The notes: generated from the letters alone by a model not told the origin. 64,000 nucleotides of DNA from Deltaproteobacteria bacterium (GCA_012728915.1 JAAYEC010000028.1:46217-110216); one strand, 5' to 3'. Positions 19,057-30,594 are shown, counted from the stretch's first letter. A program made the numbers and translations.

Positions 19057-22000
19057 CTATTTCAAATCCCCGTGGTAGCTCTGCAGGGAGCGGGCCCTGC
19101 CGTGGCCCCTGCGGAAGGCGGCGATCCCCTTGGCGGTGGCCGCCGATGCGGCCGTCGTCGTGATGTAGGGAATCCGGTACCGGATCGCCGCCTTGCGGAT
19201 GTAGGAGTCGTCGTGCTTGCTGAGCTTGCCGCTCGGCGTGTTGATGATGAGGTCGATCTCCTTGTTCTTGATGGCGTCAACGATGTGGGGCCGCCCTTCG
19301 TGCATCTTGAGGATCGGCTCGGCCTCGATGCCGTTGGCCGTCAGGAATCGATGCGTCCCCTTCGTGGCCCTGATCCTGAACCCGAGCGCCCGCAGCTCGC
19401 GGGCCGTTTCCAGGGCGGCGTGCTTGTCGCGCTCGGCGATCGTCATCAGCACCGTCCCCTCCGCGGGGAGGACCGCGTCGGCGGCCTCCTCGGCCTTGTA
19501 AAAGGCCAGCCCGAAGGAGTCCGCAAGGCCCAGGACCTCGCCCGTGGATCGCATCTCGGGGCCGAGCAGCGGGTCCACCTCGGGGTACATCCTGAAGGGA
19601 AAGACCGCTTCCTTCACGCCGAAATGCGGGACCGCCCGGTGCCTGAGGTTGAGGTCCTTGAGCCTGCTCCCCATCATGAGCTGGGTGGCGATCCGGGCCA
19701 TGGAGATGTTGCAGACTTTCGAGACAAGCGGCACCGTGCGAGAGGCGCGGGGGTTCGCCTCAAGGACGTAGACGACGTCGTTCGCGATGGCGTACTGCAT
19801 GTTCATGAGCCCCACGACTTTCAACTCACGGGCGATCTTGCTCGTATACTCCACGATCGTGTCGATGTGGCGTGCCGGGATGCTGATCGGCGGGATGACG
19901 CAGGCCGAGTCGCCCGAGTGCACGCCGGCCAGTTCGATGTGTTCCATGACGGCGGGCACGAAGGTGTCCTCCCCGTCGGAGATCGCGTCGGCCTCGCACT
20001 CGATGGCGTTGTCGAGAAACTTGTCGATCAGGATCGGCCGGTCCGGGGTCACGCCCACGGCGTTCCTCACGTAGCGGCTGAGCATCTCCTCGTCATGCAC
20101 CACCTCCATGCCGCGGCCTCCCAGGACGTAGGACGGACGGACCATGAGAGGAAAGTCCAGCTTCTTCGCAATGGCGAGGGCCTCGTCGATGTCAATGGCC
20201 ATCCCGGAGGCCGGCATGGGGATCTCGAGTCGCTCCATCATCTGCCGGAACCGGTCGCGGTCCTCGGCCAGGTCGATCGTGTCGACCGAGGTGCCCAGGA
20301 CCTTCACCCCCCTCTCGGCCAGCTCGCCCGCGATGTTGAGCGGCGTCTGGCCTCCGAACTGGACGATGATGCCCTCGGGTCTCTCCTTCTCGTAGATCGC
20401 CAGGACGTCCTCCACCGTGAGGGGTTCGAAGTAGAGCTTGTCGGCCGTGTCGTAATCCGTGGAGACCGTCTCGGGGTTGCAGTTGACCATGATGGACTCC
20501 ACGCCCGCATCGCGCAGCGCGAAGGCGGCATGGACGCAACAGTAGTCGAACTCGATCCCCTGCCCGATCCGGTTCGGGCCGCCCCCGAGGACCATCACCT
20601 TGCGGCCGGGCGTTACGGAGACCTGGTCCGGCGCGTTGTAGGTGGAATAGTAGTAGGCCGCATTCTCGACGCCCGAGACGGGAACGGCGTTCCAGCACGC
20701 AACGACACCCAGGGCGATCCGTCTCTTTCGCACGGTCTCCTCAGGCACGCCCAGGATCCCGGCCAGGTAACGGTCCGCAAACCCGTCCTTCTTGGCCTGG
20801 ACGAGGAGCTTATCGGGGAGCTCCTTTCCCTTCGTTTGCAGAATGGTTTCCTCGAGTTCCACCAGTTCCTTCATCTGTTCGATGAACCACTGCTTGATGT
20901 GCGTTTTCCGGCGGAGCTCGTCCACGTCGGCGCCCTTGCGCAGGGCCTCGTACAGGATGAACTGCCGGTCGCTTGAGGGCTCGACGAGCAGGTCCATCAA
21001 CTCCCCGAGCGTCTTCTCATTGTAATCCTTCGCGAACCCGAGTCCGTAACGCCCCTTCTCGAGGGAGCGGATCGCCTTCTGGAGCGCTTCCTTGTAGGTC
21101 TTCCCGATGCTCATCACCTCGCCCACGGCGCGCATCTGCGTGCCGAGCCTGTCCTCGGCACCCGGGAATTTCTCGAAATCCCAGCGGGCAAACTTCACGA
21201 CTACGTAGTCGCCCCAGGGGGTGTACTTCTCCAGGGTCCCTTCCCTCCAGTAAGGGATTTCCTCCAGGGTGAGCCCGACGGCCAGCATGGCCGAGATCAG
21301 GGCGATGGGGAACCCGGTTGCCTTGGAGGCCAGGGCCGACGAGCGCGAGGTGCGAGGGTTGATCTCGATGACGACGACGCGGTCGGTCTTCGGATCGTGG
21401 GCGAACTGGACGTTCGTGCCGCCGATCACCTGGATCGCCTCGACGATATCGTAGGAGTACTTCTGGAGTCTCTTCTGCAGCTCCTCGGGGATCGTGAGCA
21501 TGGGCGCCGTGCAGAAGGAGTCGCCCGTGTGGACACCCATGGCATCCACGTTCTCGATGAAGCACACGGTGATCATCTGGTTCTTGGCGTCGCGGACGAC
21601 CTCCAGTTCCAGCTCCTCCCATCCCAGGACGGACTCCTCGACGAGGATCTGTCCCACGGGGCTCGCGGCAAGACCCCGGGCCGCCACGACGCGGAGTTCC
21701 TCGGGGTTGTACACGTGGCCGCCGCCCGTGCCGCCCATGGTGTAGGCCGGACGGATCACGGTGGGGTAGCCCAGCCTGGAGGCAATCGCCTCGGCTTCCT
21801 CGACGGTGTAGGCGATCTCGCTCCTCGGCGTCTCAATGCCCAGCCGGCTCATCGTCTCCTTGAAGGCCATGCGGTCCTCGCCGCGCTCGATGGCGTCGAC
21901 CTGGACGCCGATGACCTCCACGCCGTACTTCTCCAGGATCCCCTTCCTGTGGAGTTCGGAGGTCAGGTTGAGGCCCGTCTGCCCGCCCAGATTCGGCAGG

Positions 22001-22257
22001 ATGGCGTCGGGCCGCTCGTTCTCGATGATCTCGATCATGCTCTGCACGTTCAGGGGCTCGATGTAGGTGATGTCGGCCATGCCGGGGTCCGTCATGATCG
22101 TCGCCGGGTTCGAGTTCACGAGCACGATTTCATAGCCGAGATTCCTCAGGGCCTTGCAGGCCTGTGTGCCCGAGTAGTCGAATTCGCAGGCCTGACCGAT
22201 GACGATCGGCCCCGAGCCGATGATCATGACCTTCTTGATGTCGCTTCGCTTCGGCAT
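19057..22257 (-). CDS. carB: carbamoyl-phosphate synthase large subunit
   Basis: CarB (1066 residues) makes carbamoyl phosphate from bicarbonate, ammonia and two ATP, for pyrimidines and arginine. It shows the duplicated synthetase halves: first half from KKVMIIGSGPIVIGQACEFDYSG, second half from VMVLGGGPNRIGQGIEFDYC, each with its ATP-grasp region (PAYTMGGTGGG and PSYVLGGRGMEVV). The C-terminal MGS-like allosteric domain contains DLIINTPSG. No carA lies in the window, so the glutaminase subunit is encoded elsewhere. A strong promoter sits at 22341-22369, giving a leader of about 80 nt. Confidence 0.97.
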   Translation of the reverse strand: MPKRSDIKKVMIIGSGPIVIGQACEFDYSGTQACKALRNLGYEIVLVNSNPATIMTDPGMADITYIEPLNVQSMIEIIENERPDAILPNLGGQTGLNLTSELHRKGILEKYGVEVIGVQVDAIERGEDRMAFKETMSRLGIETPRSEIAYTVEEAEAIASRLGYPTVIRPAYTMGGTGGGHVYNPEELRVVAARGLAASPVGQILVEESVLGWEELELEVVRDAKNQMITVCFIENVDAMGVHTGDSFCTAPMLTIPEELQKRLQKYSYDIVEAIQVIGGTNVQFAHDPKTDRVVVIEINPRTSRSSALASKATGFPIALISAMLAVGLTLEEIPYWREGTLEKYTPWGDYVVVKFARWDFEKFPGAEDRLGTQMRAVGEVMSIGKTYKEALQKAIRSLEKGRYGLGFAKDYNEKTLGELMDLLVEPSSDRQFILYEALRKGADVDELRRKTHIKQWFIEQMKELVELEETILQTKGKELPDKLLVQAKKDGFADRYLAGILGVPEETVRKRRIALGVVACWNAVPVSGVENAAYYYSTYNAPDQVSVTPGRKVMVLGGGPNRIGQGIEFDYCCVHAAFALRDAGVESIMVNCNPETVSTDYDTADKLYFEPLTVEDVLAIYEKERPEGIIVQFGGQTPLNIAGELAERGVKVLGTSVDTIDLAEDRDRFRQMMERLEIPMPASGMAIDIDEALAIAKKLDFPLMVRPSYVLGGRGMEVVHDEEMLSRYVRNAVGVTPDRPILIDKFLDNAIECEADAISDGEDTFVPAVMEHIELAGVHSGDSACVIPPISIPARHIDTIVEYTSKIARELKVVGLMNMQYAIANDVVYVLEANPRASRTVPLVSKVCNISMARIATQLMMGSRLKDLNLRHRAVPHFGVKEAVFPFRMYPEVDPLLGPEMRSTGEVLGLADSFGLAFYKAEEAADAVLPAEGTVLMTIAERDKHAALETARELRALGFRIRATKGTHRFLTANGIEAEPILKMHEGRPHIVDAIKNKEIDLIINTPSGKLSKHDDSYIRKAAIRYRIPYITTTAASAATAKGIAAFRRGHGRARSLQSYHGDLK

Positions 22258-22340
22258 GTCGGAATCCCCTCGAAATGTCGGATGGAAAGGCAGTGCAGGC
22301 TGCCCTAAGTTCTTTGAATACTTGGCATTCAGGCGCAGGC

Positions 22341-22369
22341 ACTATAGGGGAGAACCCCGGGTTAGTCAA
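22341..22369 (-). promoter_or_regulatory. promoter of carB
   Basis: Minus strand TTGACT (22369-22364), 17-bp spacer, TATAGT (22346-22341). It lies between comEA and carB and separates them transcriptionally. Confidence 0.75.
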
Positions 22370-22441
22370 GGCAAAACTCAGAATGTCCGTAATGTGCAAA
22401 GACGAAAAGGATATCCTGCGGTTGCCAGGAGGGCATGACGG

Positions 22442-23011
22442 TCAGCAGCCGATGCAGAGATAGGGCCTGAGCCTTTCGAGCCTCTTCTCCTTGATGCCCC
22501 TGATCCGCGTGAGATCGTCGAGGTCCCGGAACCGTCCGGCGCGGCCGCGCAGCTCGAGGATCCGCTCCGCGGTCGCCTCCCCGATCCCCGGGACAAGAAT
22601 GAGCTCTTCCGGCCCGCAGCGGTTCAGGTCGATCGGGATGCCGAGGGCGAGCCGCTTTGCCGCGGCCATCGGGCGGATGTCCACCTTTTCCTCCGACCGA
22701 AGGACGCTCACCGTCGCCGCCTGGTCCAGGACCGAAGGGCCCGGCAGGCTCTGCCGCGCATCCTCCCGGCGGATCCCGATCCCGGCGAGAAATGCCGGGA
22801 CGGGTGTCCCCCTCGGGACGAAATAGACGCCGTTTCGTCCCGAGTCTCCCAGAAGCTCCACGGGAACGGTCCCCGCGTCATGGTAGGCATGGGGAATCCC
22901 GCTGGGAAACGGGCCGTGCGGGGTGAACCCCAGAGCCGGGAACAGGGCGATGAGGGCCGTCAACGCCAGCAGGGCAAGGGCGCCCGTCGCCGCTTCTCTG
23001 TCGATTTTCAT
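22442..23011 (-). CDS. ComEA-like helix-hairpin-helix protein
   Basis: A 189-residue protein with an N-terminal membrane/signal segment (ATGALALLALTALIALFPAL), a middle SLBB-like region (about 45-110) and a C-terminal pair of helix-hairpin-helix motifs: PIDLNRCGPEELILVPGIGEATAERIL, then FRDLDDLTRIRGIKEKRLERL. This layout matches ComEA, which holds incoming DNA in the periplasm of competent bacteria. Many non-competent bacteria also carry such proteins, and no comEC is present here. It follows lysC after an intrinsic terminator. Confidence 0.78.
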   Translation of the reverse strand: MKIDREAATGALALLALTALIALFPALGFTPHGPFPSGIPHAYHDAGTVPVELLGDSGRNGVYFVPRGTPVPAFLAGIGIRREDARQSLPGPSVLDQAATVSVLRSEEKVDIRPMAAAKRLALGIPIDLNRCGPEELILVPGIGEATAERILELRGRAGRFRDLDDLTRIRGIKEKRLERLRPYLCIGC

Positions 23012-23027
23012 GAGGTGCTCCAGGCTG

Positions 23028-23070
23028 AAAAAAGCCGGGCCGGCCCCCGGGGGGGGGGATCGTGCCCGGC
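23028..23070 (-). terminator. intrinsic terminator after lysC
   Basis: On the minus strand GCCGGGC (23070-23064) pairs with GCCCGGC (23040-23034), with an inner C-run facing a G-run, and the stem is followed by six T. The inner homopolymer of ten G on the plus strand (23049-23058) is a site where sequencing errors would be easy. Confidence 0.65.
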
Positions 23071-23094
23071 CGGTCGTTACGGTGCGGCGATTCG

Positions 23095-24315
23095 CTACCT
23101 CCTGTCGAGGCCGAACGTTTCATGGAGCACCATCACGGCCAGTTCCGTGTACTTCGACTCGATGACGCAGGAGATCTTGATCTCCGAGGTGCTGATCATG
23201 AGGATGTTGATCCCCTCCTTGGCGAGGGCTGCGAACATCCGGGAGGCGACCCCGGCGTGACTCCGCATGCCCACCCCGACAATGGAGACCTTGGAGATGT
23301 TCTGGTCGTACTGGACGCCCTGGGCCCCGATCTCCTGCACCACAGGACCGATCAGCCGCTCGACCTCCTTCATGTCCTTCCTGGAGACGGTGAAGGAGAG
23401 GTCCGTGTAGGCGTCGATGCTGGCGTTCTGAATGATCATGTCGACGGGGATCTTGCGGTCCGACAGGGTCGTGAAGAGCCTCGCCGCGATGCCGGGCCGG
23501 TCCGGGACGCGCACGACGGTGACCTTGGCCTGATCCCTGTCATAGGTGACTCCCGACACAACGACTGCTTCCATTTCCTCGTCCTCCTTCGTGACCAGCG
23601 TGCCTTCATTATCCGTGGACGACGACTTCACGTACACGGGCACAGCGTATTTTTTCGCCAGTTCCACCGACCGCGGATGAAGCACCTTGGCCCCGGCGCT
23701 TGCCATCTCGAGCATCTCGTCGTAGGAGACCTTGGCCAGCTTGCGGGCCGAACGGCAGAGATTCGGATCCGATGTGTAGACCCCGTCGACATCCGTAAAG
23801 ATCTCGCAGACATCGGCCTTCAGGGCAGCCGCCAGCGCCACGGCGCTCGTGTCGGATCCCCCGCGGCCCAGTGTCGTGATGTGATTCTCCGAGTCAACAC
23901 CCTGGAAGCCTGCCACGACGATGACGTGTCCCCTCTTGAGTTCTTTTTCGATTTCCCGGGTGTCGACCTTGAGAATCCGGGCCTTGGTGTGTGCCCGGTC
24001 GGTGTGGATCTTCACCTGGTGAGCCAGGAACGACCTCGCCTTGTGGCCCATCCGGTTCAGGGTGAGCGCCAGCAGCGTCACCGTGACCTGTTCGCCCGTC
24101 GCGACCAGGGCGTCGTATTCCCGCTCATCGGGCCGGTTTTCCGAGGCCTGGTTCGCCAGGCCGATGAGGCGGTCCGTTTCACCTGCCATGGCCGAGAGTA
24201 CGACGACGAGGCTGTTGCCCCCCTCCTTGACGCGGGCGATCCGTTCGGCCACGTTCCGGATCTTCTCCAGGTTGGCGACGGACGTCCCGCCGTATTTCTG
24301 CACGATCAGCGCCAT
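23095..24315 (-). CDS. lysC: aspartate kinase
   Basis: Monofunctional aspartokinase of 406 residues, the first step of the lysine, threonine and methionine pathway. The kinase domain begins [13 protein letters not shown] and has the ATP/aspartate motifs VVVAGFQGV and [18 protein letters not shown]. Two ACT domains follow (about 265-400: [17 protein letters not shown] and [20 protein letters not shown]), which mediate feedback inhibition. The start ATG at 24315 has GGAGG upstream and overlaps the tsaE 3' end by 10 nt. In this window lysine made by the pathway could feed the KamA cluster, but no regulatory link is visible. Confidence 0.95.
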   Translation of the reverse strand: MALIVQKYGGTSVANLEKIRNVAERIARVKEGGNSLVVVLSAMAGETDRLIGLANQASENRPDEREYDALVATGEQVTVTLLALTLNRMGHKARSFLAHQVKIHTDRAHTKARILKVDTREIEKELKRGHVIVVAGFQGVDSENHITTLGRGGSDTSAVALAAALKADVCEIFTDVDGVYTSDPNLCRSARKLAKVSYDEMLEMASAGAKVLHPRSVELAKKYAVPVYVKSSSTDNEGTLVTKEDEEMEAVVVSGVTYDRDQAKVTVVRVPDRPGIAARLFTTLSDRKIPVDMIIQNASIDAYTDLSFTVSRKDMKEVERLIGPVVQEIGAQGVQYDQNISKVSIVGVGMRSHAGVASRMFAALAKEGINILMISTSEIKISCVIESKYTELAVMVLHETFGLDRR

Positions 24316-24785
24316 GAATTGCTTCCTCCGGATTCCAGTCGTTTCTCCAGCTCCGCCATCGTCCCCGGGGGACCCTCGATGATGAGCTCCCGGGTGTTCT
24401 CGTCGAGATAGGCCATGCGGATGACGAGTGTCCTTTCGGGCAGGATCCGGCGGATCTTCTCGGCCCACTCGATGACGACGACCCCCCCGCCGTAGAAGTA
24501 CTCCTCGTAGCCCATGTCTTCCAGGTCCCGGGGGCCCGACAGCCTGTAGACGTCGAGATGCACGAGCGGCACCCGGCCGGGGTACTCGTTGACCAGCGTG
24601 AAGGTGGGGCTCACGACCGGAACGTTCTCGGCCACCCCGAGGCCTTTGGCCATCCCCTGGGTGAGGCAGGTCTTGCCGGAACCGAGTTCCCCGATGAGCG
24701 CGACGATATCCCCAGGGGCGAGAGCGTTGCCGATCCTGCGGCCGATCTCGAGGGTCTGCTCCCGACTATCAGAAATCAGTTTCAA
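24306..24785 (-). CDS. tsaE: tRNA threonylcarbamoyladenosine biosynthesis ATPase TsaE
   Basis: TsaE (159 residues) is the ATPase that works with TsaB-TsaD to make the t6A37 modification of ANN-decoding tRNAs. The P-loop is GELGSGKT (32-39). Family motifs include [24 protein letters not shown] and [10 protein letters not shown] choose a TTG start at 24785 ([10 protein letters not shown]) because AGAGGGG lies 8 nt upstream. No ATG fits and the longer frame is acpS read out of frame. Its partner tsaD is 27 kb away at 51909-52913. Confidence 0.9.
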   Translation of the reverse strand: MKLISDSREQTLEIGRRIGNALAPGDIVALIGELGSGKTCLTQGMAKGLGVAENVPVVSPTFTLVNEYPGRVPLVHLDVYRLSGPRDLEDMGYEEYFYGGGVVVIEWAEKIRRILPERTLVIRMAYLDENTRELIIEGPPGTMAELEKRLESGGSNSWR

Positions 24786-24823
24786 AATCAATTCCCCTCT
24801 GGCGGTTTTTCCGGCTCTGCCGC

Positions 24824-25195
24824 TCAGGTTTCGAACACGACGACCGCCACGGCGTAGGGCCCCGTGTGGGAGACGCTGACGTGCACCTGCCGGATCTTCC
24901 GCGTCTCCAGCCTGGAGCGGATCCTCTCGGAAACCTCGATCCGCGGTTTCCCGGCGCGGTCGTTGAGCAGTTCGATCTCGCTCCACGGGATCCCCCGGGC
25001 CGATCCCATGCACTTGAGGAAGGCCTCCTTGGCGGCGAACCGCGCAGCATAGCGTAACGCCGCGTCCCGGTGTTTCCTGCAGTAGGCGGCCTCCCTCTCT
25101 GAAAAGGTTCTTGCGACGAATCGGTCACCCCAGCGTTCGAGGGCCTTTCGGATCCGTTCCGCATCGGCAATGTCAATCCCGACGGCCTCGATCAT
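24824..25195 (-). CDS. acpS: holo-[acyl-carrier-protein] synthase
   Basis: AcpS (123 residues) transfers 4'-phosphopantetheine from CoA to ACP. The Mg-binding Asp in VGIDIADAERI and Glu in AARFAAKEAFLKCMG are present, as is the C-terminal VSVSHTGPYAVAVVV. The start overlaps the folP stop (ATGA). nnrD, which often lies between acpS and tsaE, is missing here. The substrate CoA depends on pantothenate made by the two pan operons in this window. Confidence 0.94.
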   Translation of the reverse strand: MIEAVGIDIADAERIRKALERWGDRFVARTFSEREAAYCRKHRDAALRYAARFAAKEAFLKCMGSARGIPWSEIELLNDRAGKPRIEVSERIRSRLETRKIRQVHVSVSHTGPYAVAVVVFET

Positions 25196-26403
25196 CGTTT
25201 CCCCCGGACGGCGTCCGCCATGGCGGCCACCCGTTTCATGGCACCCACGTCGTGAACCCGCACCACGTCGGCCCCGTTCAGGATGGCCGCCGTCACGGCT
25301 GCGGCCGTCCCTTCGATGCGCTCCCCCGGCCGGACCACCCCGGTGATCTTTCCCGTGAAGTGCTTGCGGGACACGCCGACACAGAGCGGCAGGCCGAGAG
25401 AGGCAAGCTCCCCGAGGTGCCGGATCAGGCGCAGGTTGTCCTCCACGCTCTTGCCGAAGCCGATCCCGGGATCGACCATGATCCGGTCCGGCGGGATGCC
25501 TGCCTCGACGGCGTGTCCGACCCGTTCGGACAGGAATCGGAGGATCTCGCCCAGCAGCGAGCGGTAGACGAGATCCCCCTTTTGCATGGTCCGCGGGGTC
25601 CCCCGCATGTGCATCAGGATGACCGGGACGCCCGCCTCGGCCACGATCCTGGCCATCTTCCGGTCGCCCCGGAGCGCCGTGACGTCGTTGACGATCTCGG
25701 CCCCCGCGTCGATGGCCTGACGGGCGACCTCGGCCTTGGCCGTGTCGACGGAGACCGGAACGTCGGCTTCCCGGCTGATCCGGCGGATCAGGGGGATCAC
25801 CCGCCGGAGCTCTTCTTTCAGGGGGACAGGCCCGGCGCCGGGCCGGGACGACTCCCCTCCCACGTCCAGGATGTCCGCGCCCTCGGCGATCAGCCTCTCG
25901 GCCTGCCGCAGGCCCGACTCCGCGTCCGCGATCATCCCGCCGTCGGAGAAGGAGTCCGGGGTCATGTTGATCACCCCCATGACGAGGGTGCGCCCGGCCA
26001 TCCCGATCTCGCGCCTCGGCGTCCTGAGCAGAAACCTTCGCCGGGAAATGCGGTCGAGCAGCTCGCGGAGATCCGACGAGACGTCCTTCAGGCCGAAGGG
26101 CTGCAGGCTGAGCTTTTCGGCGAACCGCAGGACCTGCTTGACGGTGCCCATGATGAGCGCGTCCGTCCTGCTCACGCTGCAGTCGACGCAGCCGCGGGAG
26201 ACCGCGGCATCGCCGCCCTGCGAGAGCATCTCCTGCTTGATGATGTTGGCCACCTTTGGCGTCAGGCCCTCGACGAGGATGTTGAGGTGGCGCATCTTGG
26301 GGGCCATCGAAACAATGCCGTAAGGCTCGACGCCGATCGACTTCAGGAGCTGAGCGGCCTCCGATTCCGACGGGACGTGGAGGAGACGAATGCGGTTCTT
26401 CAC
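25192..26403 (-). CDS. folP: dihydropteroate synthase with N-terminal extension
   Basis: DHPS joins p-aminobenzoate to dihydropterin diphosphate. The TIM barrel begins around residue 137 with LVMGVINMTPDSFSDGG and continues through GADILDVGGESSRPGA, PVSVDTAKAEVARQAIDAGAEIVNDVTAL, MRGTPRTM and DPGIGFGKSVEDN. The protein has 403 residues, about 130 more than E. coli FolP. The extra N-terminal domain contains a Cys pair (RGCVDCSVSRTDALIMGTVKQV) and resembles the extension seen in some other anaerobic-bacterial DHPS proteins. Its role is unknown. It begins the folP-acpS-tsaE-lysC operon and is separated from ftsH by a terminator. Confidence 0.93.
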   Translation of the reverse strand: MKNRIRLLHVPSESEAAQLLKSIGVEPYGIVSMAPKMRHLNILVEGLTPKVANIIKQEMLSQGGDAAVSRGCVDCSVSRTDALIMGTVKQVLRFAEKLSLQPFGLKDVSSDLRELLDRISRRRFLLRTPRREIGMAGRTLVMGVINMTPDSFSDGGMIADAESGLRQAERLIAEGADILDVGGESSRPGAGPVPLKEELRRVIPLIRRISREADVPVSVDTAKAEVARQAIDAGAEIVNDVTALRGDRKMARIVAEAGVPVILMHMRGTPRTMQKGDLVYRSLLGEILRFLSERVGHAVEAGIPPDRIMVDPGIGFGKSVEDNLRLIRHLGELASLGLPLCVGVSRKHFTGKITGVVRPGERIEGTAAAVTAAILNGADVVRVHDVGAMKRVAAMADAVRGKR

Positions 26404-26414
26404 GGGCTGCCTTC

Positions 26415-26446
26415 AAAAAAGGGTGCGTTCCCTTGGAAACGCACCC
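26415..26446 (-). terminator. intrinsic terminator of the ftsH transcript
   Basis: Stem GGGTGCGTT (26421-26429) with AACGCACCC (26438-26446), followed on the minus strand by six T. It lies between the ftsH stop and the folP start. Confidence 0.85.
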
Positions 26447-26479
26447 GGTTGTTCCTGCCGCGGGGGAGTCCCGGTCCCG

Positions 26480-28306
<1,827 letters not shown>

Positions 28307-28405
28307 TCCCCGCTTTCCTCCATGGTCCGTACCGCCGCCCCTCAGGGGGGAGGGCCGCGGCGCTTGAGTCTAGATGTTGATCCTTACCCCAGCAGCTTGA
28401 AAATT

Positions 28406-29797
28406 TCAAATGATTTCTGCCTTCAGGACGCGTCGAGTCCCTCCCGTGACACGGGCGCGCTCCGAGAGCCGAAGGCCGGGAACCCAGAGCACGGAGAGAT
28501 CGTCGGCGAGTACCGGGATCCGGCTTCGTCGATCCCGCGGGACCTTCTCGTCGATCAGCAGCCGGCTGAGCTTCCGGGTTCCCTTCATGCCCAGGGGCTG
28601 GATCCGGTCCCCCGGCCTCGGGCTGCGGAGGACGAGCGGGCCGTCGATCCGCTCGAGGTCCAGGTATGCCCTGCGCGGCGTCGTCTCCGGCCTCGAGGGA
28701 GGGCGGCGAAGCTCGCGGAACCGCACTCGCAGCCCCAGCATCTCGACCCCGACGGTGCCCGGGATGGGGACGGCCTGGCAGAAGGTCAGCGGCGCCCCTT
28801 CCCGTGCAGTCCCGCCTCTGCCCGCGCCGCTCTGGAATTCCAGGCGGCCGTAGACCCTGCGGGCACGGGTTCCGCCGGGCAGATCCCGAGTGCCGGAGGG
28901 ACCTTCTCCTGCGGCAAGTTCCAGGACGGCCTGCACGTGGTCCAGGCCGACGGCGGCGTCCGGCCCCGCAAACCCGCGCACGATTTCGCGGATGATCCTG
29001 CGCTTGATCGCCGGGTGCAGTGCGTCAAGCTTGTCGATGGGGATGACGGACGTCGACGGTCCGGATGCCAGGGTCTCCAGGGCGGCCCGGGCCTCTTCGC
29101 GCATGTAATCGTCCTCCTGCCGGACCACGTCGGCCAGCCGGCACAGGGAGTCGACGATGGCCGGGTTGAAGCGCCTTTCGAGATCCGGCAATAGCACTCT
29201 CCGAATTCGGTTCCTCAGGAACCGTTCGTCGGCGTTCGAACTGTCCGTGACGAAGGACAGCCCCTCCCGGCGGCAGTAGGCGATAATCTCGCCCGGCGAG
29301 CAGTTGATGAGGGGGCGGATGATCCGTCCGCCGTCCCTCACGGGCGGGATGCCCGCAAGCCCGCTCAGGCCGGAGCCCCGGATGAGATGCAGGAGGACCG
29401 TTTCCGCCTGGTCGCCGCGGTGGTGGCCCAGCGCGATGCGGTCGGCGCCCGCCTGCCGGCGGGCGGACTCGAAGAAGGCGTACCGTTTCCGCCGCAGGAA
29501 GTCCTCGAGGGACAGCCCCGCCCTCCGCTTGTCGGTCGCCATCGATCCCGTGAGAAGCCCGATCCCGAGCGACCCGCACAGGCGCCGCACAAACGACTCG
29601 TCGCGGTCAGACTCGCCAGCCCGGGTCCCGTGGTTGAAGTGGGCTGCCGAGAGGGTCACGCCGAGGGCCGGGGCGAGACGGTGAAGCGCCGCCAGCAGGG
29701 CCACCGAGTCCGCTCCCCCCGATACCCCGACTAGGACGCGCTCGCCCGGCCCGAGCATGCGGAAGGCCCCGATTGTCTTGCGCACCTTCGCGAGCAT
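28406..29797 (-). CDS. tilS: tRNA(Ile)-lysidine synthase
   Basis: TilS (about 463 residues) converts C34 of the CAT-anticodon tRNA-Ile to lysidine. The N-terminal PP-loop is VGVSGGADSVALL, with HFNHGTRAGESDRDE following and HHRGDQAETVLLHLIRGSGLSGLAGIP later. The C-terminal substrate-binding domains contain RPGDRIQPLGMKGTRKLSRLLIDEKVPRDRR. I take ATG 29797 (MLAKVRKTIG). An in-frame ATG at 29830 would add 11 unlikely residues overlapping the HAD gene. The tilS-ftsH pair is a widely conserved order. Confidence 0.93.
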   Translation of the reverse strand: MLAKVRKTIGAFRMLGPGERVLVGVSGGADSVALLAALHRLAPALGVTLSAAHFNHGTRAGESDRDESFVRRLCGSLGIGLLTGSMATDKRRAGLSLEDFLRRKRYAFFESARRQAGADRIALGHHRGDQAETVLLHLIRGSGLSGLAGIPPVRDGGRIIRPLINCSPGEIIAYCRREGLSFVTDSSNADERFLRNRIRRVLLPDLERRFNPAIVDSLCRLADVVRQEDDYMREEARAALETLASGPSTSVIPIDKLDALHPAIKRRIIREIVRGFAGPDAAVGLDHVQAVLELAAGEGPSGTRDLPGGTRARRVYGRLEFQSGAGRGGTAREGAPLTFCQAVPIPGTVGVEMLGLRVRFRELRRPPSRPETTPRRAYLDLERIDGPLVLRSPRPGDRIQPLGMKGTRKLSRLLIDEKVPRDRRSRIPVLADDLSVLWVPGLRLSERARVTGGTRRVLKAEII

Positions 29798-29810
29798 CCC
29801 CGCACCGCCG

Positions 29811-30473
29811 TCAGCAGACAATCTCCGCAAGTTCGATCATCCTCTCGATAGTGAAATCCGGCCTGAGATCCAGCAGGTCGTCCCGCCGCCCGAGTCCGTT
29901 GAGAAAGGCGCAGGATCGCGCCCCCGCGTTGCGCGCCAGCAGGATATCGTTTACCCCGTCTCCCACCACGAGGGTCTCTTCCGGGCCCGCCCCGTAGCGT
30001 GCGAAGAGAGGGCGAAGAAGGCGTGCATCCGGTTTCATGAACGCCTGCGAATCGCCGCCGATGATCTCCCGGAAGTGCGGACCGATGCCCAGTCCCCTGC
30101 ACAGGGCAAGGGTGAATTCCATGCCCTTGTTCGTGATGAGGACCTTCGGCTTGCCGGCAAAGCGGTTCAGGATCTCCGTCACGCCGGTGTACAGGACCGT
30201 CCGGTCGAGCAGGTGCGCGGCGTAGATCTCCGCGAACCGGGCCAGCGCCTCCTCGAGGCGCTCCCGATGCCCCCCGCCCAGGGAGCGCTCCAGGAGTTTC
30301 CTCACCCCGTCCCCGACGAATCCCAGGATCTCGGCATCGGGCCGTCCGGGAAGTCCCATGGACAATAGGGTCCGGTTCACGGAGAACGCGAGATCCGCCC
30401 CCGTGTCGGCGAGCGTGCCGTCCAGGTCGAAGACCATGAGTTTGATGAACACCTTGCCGGAGAGCTGCTTCAT
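29811..30473 (-). CDS. HAD-superfamily phosphatase, phosphoglycolate phosphatase-like
   Basis: A 220-residue cytosolic HAD hydrolase. Motif I is FDLDGTLADTGADLA with nucleophile Asp and acid/base Asp. A helical cap follows, then motif II (VLITNKG), the motif III Lys (AFMKPDARLLRPLF) and motif IV VVGDGVNDILLARNAG. This is the Gph/PGP-type arrangement. The ATG at 30473 is chosen; an upstream frame to 30554 passes through the promoter. It begins the tilS-ftsH transcription unit. Confidence 0.85.
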   Translation of the reverse strand: MKQLSGKVFIKLMVFDLDGTLADTGADLAFSVNRTLLSMGLPGRPDAEILGFVGDGVRKLLERSLGGGHRERLEEALARFAEIYAAHLLDRTVLYTGVTEILNRFAGKPKVLITNKGMEFTLALCRGLGIGPHFREIIGGDSQAFMKPDARLLRPLFARYGAGPEETLVVGDGVNDILLARNAGARSCAFLNGLGRRDDLLDLRPDFTIERMIELAEIVC

Positions 30474-30479
30474 CGGTTC

Positions 30480-30508
30480 ACTATAGGGAATCGTCGTCCC
30501 CTTGACAA
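30480..30508 (-). promoter_or_regulatory. promoter of the HAD/tilS/ftsH unit
   Basis: Minus strand TTGTCA (30508-30503), 17-bp spacer and TATAGT (30485-30480). The -10 lies only 7 bp before the ATG, so the transcript may be nearly leaderless; an undetected downstream start is possible. Confidence 0.6.
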
Positions 30509-30559
30509 GCAAATTAGAGGCGCATCTGGTCACGCGGAACGGGGAGCGGGACACTATGC

Positions 30560-30588
30560 TTGACAGGGCATCACGGCCGTGCTAACAG
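30560..30588 (+). promoter_or_regulatory. promoter of the DUF2520-panB operon
   Basis: TTGACA (30560-30565), 17-bp spacer and TAACAG (30583-30588). The -35 is consensus and the -10 is weak. It is placed so that the transcript begins at the conserved leader block. Confidence 0.5.
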
Positions 30589-30594
30589 GGGGCG

